Shown: piece by piece, positions 51,347 to 59,141 of the stretch
How positions within the stretch are numbered: the stretch's first letter is position 1
How the letters are laid out: each line of letters starts with the position of its first letter
NCBI RefSeq assembly: GCF_012927445.1
Contig: NZ_JABBPD010000004.1
Location: 655,039 to 719,038 of the forward strand
Length of the DNA stretch: 64,000 bases
Origin: Rhodoferax sp.
Lineage (GTDB): Bacteria > Pseudomonadota > Gammaproteobacteria > Burkholderiales > Burkholderiaceae_C
Direction of reading: 5' to 3'
Made by a program: the position numbers and the translations under genes
Notes under the pieces: generated by a model
Told to the model about the DNA's origin: nothing
The model's database searches: none
The model's input: the letters and a program-made list of their open reading frames with translations, nothing else

Positions 51347-52767
51347 GCGAATCCCGCCCCCCGATCAAACCAGCCGCGGCAGCGTCGCTCGCCCAAGGGC
51401 CCCATCTGCTGGTGGTTGACGACGACGCCGACATGCTGCGCCTGCTGACCATCCGGCTGACGGCGGCAGGCTACCGCGTCAGCGCCGTCACCTCCGCAGA
51501 AGCGGCCATGACCCAGTTGCACATTGAGCGGCCCCAGCTGGTGCTGAGCGACGTGCGCCTGCCGGGCCGCGACGGCCTGGCGCTGTTTGACGACATCCGC
51601 GCGCAACACCCGTCGTTGCCGGTGATTTTGCTGACCGCCCACGGCACGATTCCTGATGCGGTGGAGGCCACCGAGCGCGGCGTCTTCTCCTACCTGACCA
51701 AGCCGTTTGATGGCAAGAGTCTGCTCGACAAGATTGCCCAGGCCCTGTCACTGAGCGCCCCGGCCCATTCAGCCAAGCAGGGCAGCCCGGAGGCGTGGCA
51801 AGACCAGATCATCAGCCGCTCCAGCCGCATGGCGGAAGTGCTGGCGGAAGCGCGGATGGTGGCGCAATCCGACGCCAGCGTGCTGCTGCGCGGCGAAAGC
51901 GGCACCGGCAAGGAACTGCTGGCCCAGGCGATTCACCAGGCCGGGGCACGCGCCAGCAAACCGTTCATCGCGGTGAACTGCGGCGCCATTCCGGAAGCCC
52001 TGCTGGAGTCGGAATTATTTGGCCACGTCAAAGGCGCGTTCACCGACGCCGTCGCCAACCACGCCGGGCTGTTTCAGGCCGCGGACGGCGGCACCCTGCT
52101 GCTGGACGAGATTGGCGATATGCCACCGGCCCTGCAGGTCAAGCTGCTGCGCGTGCTGCAGGAACACATGGTGCGGCCGCTGGGCTCCAGCCAGTCCATT
52201 CCGGTGGATGTGCGCATCATCTCGGCCACCCACCGCGACCTGGACCAGGCCATGGCCGAAGGCCAGTTCCGGGCTGACCTGTACTACCGGCTCAACGTCG
52301 TCACCCTGACCTTGCCGCCGCTGTCCGAGCGGCGCGAAGACATCCCCCTGCTGGCCAATCATTTTTTGGTCAAGCTGGCCAGCAAGTACCACAAGCGCCT
52401 GAGCGGCTTCGCGCCCGAAGCCCTCAAAGCCTTGACCACCACCGCCTGGCCCGGCAATGTGCGCCAGTTGTACAACGTGGTGGAGCAGGTCTGCGCCCTG
52501 TCGACCTCGCCGCTGGTGCCGCTGGCGCTGGTGGAGCGCGCCCTGCGCTCGCCCAGCGTCGAGGTGCTGACGTTTGCCGAGGCCAAGCAGCGCTTCGAGC
52601 GCGACTATCTGGTCGGCCTGCTCAAGCTCACCGACGGCAATGTGGCCGATGCCGCGCGCCTGGCCGACCGCAACCGGACCGAGTTTTACCGCCTGATGCA
52701 AAAGCACGGCTTGACGCCCGGCCTCTTTAAAACAGACAGCACGGCACCGCCGACAGCGGCCGCCTGA
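51343..52767 (+). CDS. glrR: GlrR-type sigma-54-dependent response regulator
   Basis: A 474-residue activator. The receiver domain (LLVVDDDADMLRLL, phospho-Asp in LVLSDVRLPGRDG, KPFDGK) is followed by an AAA+ domain with Walker A GESGTGKE and Walker B GGTLLLDEIGD. The sigma-54 contact loop reads GAFTDA instead of the usual GAFTGA, keeping the key Phe-Thr. The C-terminal Fis-type HTH (DGNVADAARLADRNRTEFYRLMQKHGL) resembles GlrR, whose target in E. coli is TGTC-N10-GACA. Two such sites lie in the next intergenic region. Confidence 0.92.
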   Translation: MSESRPPIKPAAAASLAQGPHLLVVDDDADMLRLLTIRLTAAGYRVSAVTSAEAAMTQLHIERPQLVLSDVRLPGRDGLALFDDIRAQHPSLPVILLTAHGTIPDAVEATERGVFSYLTKPFDGKSLLDKIAQALSLSAPAHSAKQGSPEAWQDQIISRSSRMAEVLAEARMVAQSDASVLLRGESGTGKELLAQAIHQAGARASKPFIAVNCGAIPEALLESELFGHVKGAFTDAVANHAGLFQAADGGTLLLDEIGDMPPALQVKLLRVLQEHMVRPLGSSQSIPVDVRIISATHRDLDQAMAEGQFRADLYYRLNVVTLTLPPLSERREDIPLLANHFLVKLASKYHKRLSGFAPEALKALTTTAWPGNVRQLYNVVEQVCALSTSPLVPLALVERALRSPSVEVLTFAEAKQRFERDYLVGLLKLTDGNVADAARLADRNRTEFYRLMQKHGLTPGLFKTDSTAPPTAAA

Positions 52768-52772
52768 AGCGG

Positions 52773-52790
52773 AGTCGCTCTCAGGCGACA
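52773..52790 (+). promoter_or_regulatory. candidate GlrR site 1
   Basis: AGTCGCTCTCAGGCGACA matches TGTC-N10-GACA in seven of eight positions (A for the first T). It starts 6 bp after the glrR stop codon and shares a TCGCTCTC-GGCGACA body with site 2. Confidence 0.65.
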
Positions 52791-52839
52791 GCCCTAAGTG
52801 CATGATTTAAAAGAGATTCTTCTTTCCAAGGCAAGATGC

Positions 52840-52857
52840 TGTCGCTCTCCGGCGACA
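52840..52857 (+). promoter_or_regulatory. candidate GlrR site 2
   Basis: TGTCGCTCTCCGGCGACA matches TGTC-N10-GACA exactly and is itself an inverted repeat (TGTCGC...GCGACA-like). It lies 67 bp downstream of site 1 and about 95 bp upstream of the -24 element, a normal enhancer distance. Confidence 0.75.
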
Positions 52858-52949
52858 AAAACACCGGTTTTTGCGGGTTTTTCGGCGATTTTCAAGGCTC
52901 CTGATTTAAAAACAGGTCCAAGCTGTTGATTTAAATAGGTTTTTTAAAG

Positions 52950-52966
52950 TTGGCATAGGGTTTGCA
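52950..52966 (+). promoter_or_regulatory. sigma-54 (-24/-12) promoter of opgG
   Basis: TTGGCATAGGGTTTGCA matches the consensus TTGGCAC-N5-TTGCW with a single change (T for C). The GG at 52952-52953 and GC at 52964-52965 have the required spacing. The predicted transcription start is near 52977, immediately before the opgG ATG at 52978. Confidence 0.8.
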
Positions 52967-52977
52967 CTAGTCAAACC

Positions 52978-54552
52978 ATGCAAGCTTTAATTCGACCTTC
53001 TTTTCTCGCTCGCCGTCCTCTCTTTCAGGCCCCTCTGGCCGCCTTGACCGTCGCCGGTCTGCTGGTCTTGATGGCCGGTCAGGCACGTGCCCAGGCCTGG
53101 GGTCTCGACAACGTCGCCGGTCTGGCCCGCCAGCGCGCCCAGGCCGCCTACAAGCCGGCGTCACATGCCATCCCCGCTGAACTGGCCAACCTGGACTACG
53201 ACGGTTACCGCGACATCCGCTTCAACCGGGACAACTCCTTGTGGCGGGCAGACAAGCTGGACTACGAGGCCAATTTTTTCCATGTCGGCAAAAACGGCGA
53301 CTCGGTTCGCATCAACGAGATCACGCCGACCGGGGTCAAGCCGATTCCCTACAACCCGGCCAACTTCAACTTTGGCAAAAACAAACTCTCGCCGCAAAAG
53401 TGGGGCAACCTGGGCTACGGCGGCTTCCGGGCCTTCAACACCCTGAACTCGGCCAGCTACAAGGACGAACTGGTCGCTTTTTTAGGCGCCAGCTACTTCC
53501 GGGCGCTCGGTACGGGCCAACGCTACGGCCTGTCGGCACGGGGCCTGGCGGTCGATACCGCCGGTGGCACCAATGAAGAATTCCCCGGTTTTACCGAGTT
53601 CTGGCTTGAAAAGCCGATCGCCGGCGCCAAGCAGCTTACCGTCTACGCGCTGATGGACTCGCCGCGCATGACCGGGGCCTATCGCTTCGACATCAAGCCG
53701 GGCGAGCAGACCGTGACCGAAGTGCACGCCCGCATCTTCATGCGTCCGACCGACAAGCCGGTGGCCACACTGGGCCTGGCGCCGCTGACCAGCATGTTTT
53801 TCTTTGGCGAGAACCAGCCCCGCCCCGGCGATTTTCGGCCGGAAGTGCACGACTCTGACGGATTGATGATCGCCACCGGCGAAGGCGAATGGCTGTGGCG
53901 GCCGCTGCAAAACACCGCCGCCCCGGTGGCGACCTCGTTCAGCATGAAGAGCCTGAAGGGCTTTGGCCTGATGCAGCGCGACCGCGACTTCAAAAGCTAC
54001 GAAGACACCGAAGCCCGCTATGAACTCCGGCCCAGTGCCTGGGTCACGCCGCTGGGTGACTGGGGCGCCGGCCGGGTCGAATTGCTGCAATTTACAACGC
54101 CCGACGAAACCCACGACAACGTGGCGGTCTACTGGGTGCCGGCCAAAATGCCGCCGCCCGGTCAATCGATGGACTTTGCCTACCAGATTGCCTGGCAGGG
54201 CAAAAACCAGCAGTTGCCGCCCAACGGTTGGGTGACGCAATCGCGCCGCGGCACGGGCTACACCAAGCTCGGCACCGAGGCCTTGGGACAGCAAACCCAG
54301 TTTGTGATTGATTTTGCCGGCCCGGCGCTGGACGCCTTGCCCGAAGACGCGCCGGTGCAGGCCATCGCCACCGCCAATGCCAATGGCCGCATCACGGAAA
54401 GCCTGGCCTACAAGAACCCCGCGACCGGCGCCTGGCGCATGACATTGCGCGTGCAACGAATCAATCCGGCGCTACCCGTGGAGCTGCGCGCCTTCCTCCA
54501 ACATAACAACCAAACACTGAGCGAAACATGGACCAACCTGATCACACCCTGA
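52978..54552 (+). CDS. opgG: glucan biosynthesis protein OpgG (MdoG)
   Basis: A 524-residue periplasmic protein with an N-terminal signal peptide (APLAALTVAGLLVLMAGQARAQAWG). The family blocks LDYDGYRDIRFNRDNSLWR, NEEFPGFTEFWLEKP and SWFG-equivalent regions are present. It helps build or branch osmoregulated periplasmic glucans. It overlaps opgH by 25 bases. There is no Shine-Dalgarno before ATG 52978, and the sigma-54 promoter would place the transcript start about 1 nt upstream, so translation may be leaderless. Confidence 0.95.
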   Translation: MQALIRPSFLARRPLFQAPLAALTVAGLLVLMAGQARAQAWGLDNVAGLARQRAQAAYKPASHAIPAELANLDYDGYRDIRFNRDNSLWRADKLDYEANFFHVGKNGDSVRINEITPTGVKPIPYNPANFNFGKNKLSPQKWGNLGYGGFRAFNTLNSASYKDELVAFLGASYFRALGTGQRYGLSARGLAVDTAGGTNEEFPGFTEFWLEKPIAGAKQLTVYALMDSPRMTGAYRFDIKPGEQTVTEVHARIFMRPTDKPVATLGLAPLTSMFFFGENQPRPGDFRPEVHDSDGLMIATGEGEWLWRPLQNTAAPVATSFSMKSLKGFGLMQRDRDFKSYEDTEARYELRPSAWVTPLGDWGAGRVELLQFTTPDETHDNVAVYWVPAKMPPPGQSMDFAYQIAWQGKNQQLPPNGWVTQSRRGTGYTKLGTEALGQQTQFVIDFAGPALDALPEDAPVQAIATANANGRITESLAYKNPATGAWRMTLRVQRINPALPVELRAFLQHNNQTLSETWTNLITP

Positions 54553-56522
54553 AAGGACGCAGTACTTTGCGCGAAGAACGTCACCCCAATGCGGTCACGG
54601 CACCGCCGATTAACCGCGGCTCGATGGCCCCCCGGCCCTGGCGCGGTTTCTGGAACAGCCTCGCCACCGCCGCCCTGTTGCCGGTTCTCAAGTTGACCGG
54701 TCGGGCGCAAGCCCCCGTGGCGCCCAGCCCGCAGAGGTCGGAAAAGCCGGAGCCGTGGCAACTGGCCGCCAAACGTCGCCGCACCGTGTTTATGCTGCTG
54801 ACCCTGGTCAGTACGGTGCTGGCCACCCGGCTCTTTGCCGACATGCAGCCCGACTACGACAACGCTTTGCTGCAGTACGGCCAGACCGCGCTGTTTGCCT
54901 TGCTGTCGGCTTGGGTCGTGACCGGTTTCATGACCGCTATGATGGGTTTTTATGTGATGCTGCGCGGCGATGCCCACAGCCTGTCAGCCAAAAAAGTTCA
55001 GCACCACACGCTGGATGCGGCGACGCGCACCGCCATCATCATGCCGATCTGCAATGAAGATGTGCGCACGGTCTTTGCCGGCCTGCGCGCCACCTGTGAA
55101 TCGGTGGCACTGACCAGTCATGTGCGGGCCTTTGATGTGTTTGTGCTGTCGGACAGCAACAACCCGGCCATCATCAAAGCCGAGCGCGCCGCCTGGGAAG
55201 ACTTGCGCGCCCAGCTCGCCAGCCAGCCCGAGCAGCAACAAGTCGAGGTCTACTACCGTCTGCGCAAACGCCGCACCGACCGCAAAGCGGGCAATGTGGC
55301 TGATTTTTGCCGCCGCTGGGGCAAAGATTACAACTACATGGTGGTGCTCGACGCCGACAGCGTGATGAGCGGCGACTGCTTGGTCTCCATGGTCAAGCTG
55401 ATGGAAGCCAACCCCACCGCCGGCATCATCCAGACCGCCACCCAGGCCATCGGCCACGTCACCCTGCACGCCCGGGCGCAGCAATTTGCCTCCCGCGTGA
55501 CGGGTCGCCTGTTCACGCTGGGCATGCAGTTCTGGCAAATGGGCGAGTCGCACTACTGGGGCCACAACGCCATCATTCGTGTCGCACCCTTCATGGAACA
55601 TTGCGCGCTGGCGCGCATTGCCGGTACCGGCGGCATGTCGGGCAGCATCATGTCGCATGACTTTGTCGAAGCCGCCTTGATGCGCCGCGCCGGTTACCAC
55701 GTCTGGCTGGTGGCCGATCTGGTGGGCAGCTACGAGCAGCAACCGCCGGACCTGCTGGCCGAACTGCAACGCGACCGCCGCTGGTGCCAGGGCAACCTGC
55801 AAAACTCGCGCCTGATCGCCGAACCCGGCATTCACCCGGTGCATCGCTCCATGTTTGCCACCGGTGCCATGGCCTATTTGTCGGCGCCGGTGTGGCTGAG
55901 CTTCCTGACACTGGGCACGGCCCTGTGGCTGTCGGGCACGCCGATGATTGCCGACTGGATGCTGTTGCCCGGCGAACTGGTGTCGCTCTGGTCCTGGACG
56001 CTGTGCATGCTGTTTTTGCCGCGCATTCTGGGCATCGCCGCCGTGCTGATCAACCGCCAGCAACAGTCGTTTGGCGGCACCGCCAGCCTGCTGCGCAGCG
56101 CCGTACTGGAAACCCTGATTGCCCTGCTGCAAGCGCCTATTCGCATGGTGGCGCACTCGCTGTTTGTTGTGGTGGCGCTGACCGGTCTGAAGCTGGAATG
56201 GAAATCACCTCCGCGCGAAGCAGCGGCCGTGCCGTGGCGCCATGCACTGACACAGCTCGCGCCCATGAGCCTGGTGATCGTGGCGCTGGCCGCTGGCATC
56301 GCCATGATTGATGCCAGCGCCCTGATCTGGTTGCTGCCGGTTGGGCTGCCGCTGCTGCTGGCCATCCCGATGACGGTGATCACCAGCCGCGTCGGCCTGG
56401 GTACCGCCATGCGGGCGCAAAACTACCTGCTGATTCCGGAAGAGACCAAGTCACCGGCCGTGTTGCGCCGGGCCTGGCTGCACGCCAGCCAGCTGGCCAA
56501 GCCCCGACTGATCGCGGCCTGA
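54528..56522 (+). CDS. opgH: glucan glucosyltransferase OpgH (MdoH)
   Basis: A 664-residue inner-membrane GT2 glycosyltransferase that polymerises the beta-glucan backbone from UDP-glucose. Membrane helices flank the catalytic core (ATRTAIIMPICNEDV, then VVLDADSVMSGD with the DxD, GHNAIIRVAPF and the QRDRRWCQGN product-binding motif). At least six further membrane helices follow. In E. coli OpgH also couples nutrient status to division. It overlaps opgG and probably shares its sigma-54 promoter. Confidence 0.96.
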   Translation: MDQPDHTLKGRSTLREERHPNAVTAPPINRGSMAPRPWRGFWNSLATAALLPVLKLTGRAQAPVAPSPQRSEKPEPWQLAAKRRRTVFMLLTLVSTVLATRLFADMQPDYDNALLQYGQTALFALLSAWVVTGFMTAMMGFYVMLRGDAHSLSAKKVQHHTLDAATRTAIIMPICNEDVRTVFAGLRATCESVALTSHVRAFDVFVLSDSNNPAIIKAERAAWEDLRAQLASQPEQQQVEVYYRLRKRRTDRKAGNVADFCRRWGKDYNYMVVLDADSVMSGDCLVSMVKLMEANPTAGIIQTATQAIGHVTLHARAQQFASRVTGRLFTLGMQFWQMGESHYWGHNAIIRVAPFMEHCALARIAGTGGMSGSIMSHDFVEAALMRRAGYHVWLVADLVGSYEQQPPDLLAELQRDRRWCQGNLQNSRLIAEPGIHPVHRSMFATGAMAYLSAPVWLSFLTLGTALWLSGTPMIADWMLLPGELVSLWSWTLCMLFLPRILGIAAVLINRQQQSFGGTASLLRSAVLETLIALLQAPIRMVAHSLFVVVALTGLKLEWKSPPREAAAVPWRHALTQLAPMSLVIVALAAGIAMIDASALIWLLPVGLPLLLAIPMTVITSRVGLGTAMRAQNYLLIPEETKSPAVLRRAWLHASQLAKPRLIAA

Positions 56523-56554
56523 GCACCGGGCAAACCAAATAGCGGCGTCAAGCC

Positions 56555-56603
56555 GCTATTTTTTTAATAGCTGCTTGCGCAGGATTTACGGGGGCTAGAG
56601 GCC
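56555..56603 (+). repeat. dispersed repeat copy between opgH and ffh
   Basis: GCTATTTTTTTAATAGC (56555-56571), then TGCTTGCGCAGG and ACGGGGGCTAGAGGCC. This is the best full-length copy and is used here as the reference. It lies between convergent genes. Confidence 0.8.
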
Positions 56604-56671
56604 GAAATGACCTAATAAAACCGGGACAGAACCGGCGCGCGGCGCGGCGCGGCGGTCTGTCCCACCCGGTT

Positions 56672-58036
56672 TCAGAACGGCATCTTGGGCATGCCCTTCA
56701 TGCCGCCCATGCGCTTCATCATTTTCATCATGCCGCTGCCCTTCATCTTTTTCATCATGTCCTGCATCTGCTCAAATTCCTTGAGCATGCGGTTCACTTC
56801 CTGAACCTGCACCCCGGCGCCAGCGGCAATGCGGCGCTTGCGGGTGGCCTTGATCAGCTCCGGTTTGCGGCGCTCCAGCGGCGTCATGCTGTGGATGATG
56901 CCTTGCTTGCGCTGGATGTCTTTTTCCGCCCGGTTCATGTCGACCTGGCCGGCCTTGGCCGCCATCGCCGCCGGCAGTTTGTCCATCAAACTGGCCAGGC
57001 CGCCCATTTGTTTCATTTGCTGAATCTGGGCCAGAAAGTCATTCAAATCGAAACCGGCGCCGCTCTTGATCTTGGCCGCCAGCTTTTGCGCAGCGGCAAT
57101 ATCGACGCCCGAGGTGACCTGCTCCACCAGCGCCAGAATGTCGCCCATGCCCAGGATACGCCCGGCATGACGCTCGGCATCAAACACTTCCAGGCCGTCC
57201 AGTTTTTCGCTGGTGCCGGCAAACTTGATCGGGGCTCCGGTAACCTGGCGCACCGACAGGGCCGCACCGCCACGTGAATCGCCATCGGTCTTGGTCAGGA
57301 TGATGCCGGTAAGCGGCAACGCTTCCTTGAACGCGCGGGCGGTGTTGATGGCGTCCTGGCCCTGCATGGCATCGACCACAAACAGCGTTTCGACCGGGTT
57401 CAGCACCGCGTGCAAGTCCTTGATTTCGCGCATCAGCGCTTCGTCAATCGCCAGCCGGCCGGCGGTATCGACCAGCAGCACGTCAAAGTAATGCTTGCGG
57501 GCGTAATCCAAAGCGGCCAGCGCAATGTCGACCGGCTTTTGGTCCGGCGTGCTGGGGAACCACTCGGCGCCGGCTTGGGCCGTCACCGTTTTCAACTGTT
57601 CAATAGCGGCCGGGCGGTACACGTCGCCCGACACCGTCAGCACTTTCTTGTTGCGCTTTTCGATCAAATGCTTGGCCAGCTTGGCGGTGGTGGTGGTTTT
57701 ACCAGCCCCCTGCAGACCGGCCATAAGGATCACGGCCGGCGGTTGCGCGGCCAGATTGATGTCGCTGACGCCCTCGCCCATGGTGAGCGCCAGCTCTTTG
57801 TTGACAATGCCAACCAGCGCCTGACCGGGCGACAGCGAGCCCAGCACGTCCTGGCCCAGCGCCTTTTCTTTGACGCGGGCAATAAAGTCACGCACCACGG
57901 GCAGCGCAACGTCGGCCTCCAGCAGGGCCATGCGCACTTCACGCAGCATGTCGGCCACGTTGGCTTCAGTGATACGGGCCTGGCCGCGGATTTCCTTGAC
58001 GAGGCGGGAGAGTTTGTCGGTAAGGGCGGAGGCCAT
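56672..58036 (-). CDS. ffh: signal recognition particle protein Ffh
   Basis: A 454-residue SRP GTPase from ATG 58036 (MASALTDKLSRLVKEIRG); a 20-codon extension was rejected. The N domain is followed by a G domain with GLQGAGKTTTTAKLA, DTAGRLAID and TKTDGDSRGG. The Met-rich M domain ends MMKKMKGSGMMKMMKRMGG, binding 4.5S RNA and signal peptides. It directs inner-membrane proteins to FtsY. It is divergent from the cytochrome assembly gene. Confidence 0.98.
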   Translation of the reverse strand: MASALTDKLSRLVKEIRGQARITEANVADMLREVRMALLEADVALPVVRDFIARVKEKALGQDVLGSLSPGQALVGIVNKELALTMGEGVSDINLAAQPPAVILMAGLQGAGKTTTTAKLAKHLIEKRNKKVLTVSGDVYRPAAIEQLKTVTAQAGAEWFPSTPDQKPVDIALAALDYARKHYFDVLLVDTAGRLAIDEALMREIKDLHAVLNPVETLFVVDAMQGQDAINTARAFKEALPLTGIILTKTDGDSRGGAALSVRQVTGAPIKFAGTSEKLDGLEVFDAERHAGRILGMGDILALVEQVTSGVDIAAAQKLAAKIKSGAGFDLNDFLAQIQQMKQMGGLASLMDKLPAAMAAKAGQVDMNRAEKDIQRKQGIIHSMTPLERRKPELIKATRKRRIAAGAGVQVQEVNRMLKEFEQMQDMMKKMKGSGMMKMMKRMGGMKGMPKMPF

Positions 58037-58113
58037 AGAGGGTATTCCGGTGAACGGAACCAAGGTTGGGTGCCAACAGGCACTGGCAATGTGCAAAACG
58101 CTAAACTGTGCCC

Positions 58114-58917
58114 ATGATTTTAGCCAGTGCTTCCCCCTTCAGTTTGACTTTGGCACTTGGTGCGGCCGTGGCCTATGGGGTGTCCGCCATCGGCGCCTCG
58201 CGGCTGGGCGCACAGGCCACCCGCAGCGCCGTGTGGCTGGCCTGGCTGCTGCACGGTATTTTATTGGCGTGGAGCCTGTTTGGCAGCCAGCCCCGCTTCG
58301 GCTTTGCGCCCGCCTTATCTGTCACGGCCTGGCTGGTCGCCGTCGTCTACGCGATTGAAAGCCAGGTCTTCCCGCTGCTGCAGACGCGCTGGACCCTGTC
58401 GGCCCTGGGCGCCATCGCCGTCATCCTGGCGGTGCTGTTTCCGGGTAACCCGCTGCATGCCAATGCCTCGCCCTGGCTGCCATTGCACTGGGCACTGGGC
58501 ATTGCGTCCTACGGGCTGTTTGGCGTGGCAGTGGTGCACGCCTGGTTCATGATGCGGGCGGAAGAACGCATCCGCCTGGCCACCGATCCGCACAGCGGCA
58601 TGCCGCTGTTGACGATGGAGCGGCTGACCTTCCGCTTTGTCGGCGCCGGCTTCATTCTGTTGTCGGCCACCCTGCTGGTGGGCTTTTTGTTTGAGCAGCA
58701 GCTCTATGGCTCAGCACAGCCCCTGAAATGGGACCATAAAACCATCTTTTCGGTCCTGTCCTGGCTGGCGTTTGCCATCCTGCTGGTGGGTCGTGCCCGG
58801 TTTGGCTGGCGCGGCCGACGGGCGGTGCGCATCTTGTACATCGGCTCCGGGCTGTTGCTGCTGGCCTACGTCGGCTCGCGCTTCGTCATGGAGATCATTC
58901 TCGGACGGTCGGTATGA
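58114..58917 (+). CDS. cytochrome c assembly (CcsA/YpjD-like) membrane protein
   Basis: A 267-residue polytopic protein with about eight membrane helices and the family region LPLHWALGIASYGLFGVAVVHAWFM, plus WDHKTIFSVLSWLAFAILL near the C-terminus. It corresponds to the CcsA-like protein conserved upstream or divergent of ffh in proteobacteria (YcjJ/CorE-type). His and Trp residues in the periplasmic loops suggest haem contact, but its role in cytochrome c maturation is inferred. It overlaps the next gene by 4 bases. Confidence 0.85.
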   Translation: MILASASPFSLTLALGAAVAYGVSAIGASRLGAQATRSAVWLAWLLHGILLAWSLFGSQPRFGFAPALSVTAWLVAVVYAIESQVFPLLQTRWTLSALGAIAVILAVLFPGNPLHANASPWLPLHWALGIASYGLFGVAVVHAWFMMRAEERIRLATDPHSGMPLLTMERLTFRFVGAGFILLSATLLVGFLFEQQLYGSAQPLKWDHKTIFSVLSWLAFAILLVGRARFGWRGRRAVRILYIGSGLLLLAYVGSRFVMEIILGRSV

Positions 58918-59141
58918 AGTTCCTGCTTGTGCTGCTGGTGGTGTTGGTGGGTGCCTGGCTCTGGCGGAGCAACCGGCAGTCAGACCCCAAACTGAAGCAA
59001 CAAACACCCAAGGCAGCGCCAAAGCCGCTGGACATGGTTCGCTGCGCACTCTGTTCGGTCCATGTGCCTTCCGTGGAGGCGATTCAGGGTAAAAAAGGGG
59101 TGTACTGCTGCGCAGATCACCGCCAGCGCGCGGAGCCCTGA
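58914..59141 (+). CDS. PP0621-family small membrane-anchored protein
   Basis: A 75-residue protein with an N-terminal membrane anchor (MKFLLVLLVVLVGAWLW) and a conserved C-terminal block, MVRCALCSVHVPSVEAIQGKKGVYCCADHRQR. The CxxC...CC..H arrangement suggests a small zinc site. In betaproteobacteria this gene regularly precedes pilS, as here (the pilS ATG overlaps or abuts its stop at 59142). The function is undefined. Confidence 0.85.
   Translation: MKFLLVLLVVLVGAWLWRSNRQSDPKLKQQTPKAAPKPLDMVRCALCSVHVPSVEAIQGKKGVYCCADHRQRAEP

Noticed and set aside
54984..56156. 390-codon minus-strand frame opposite opgH
   Set aside because: Antisense shadow of the glucosyltransferase.
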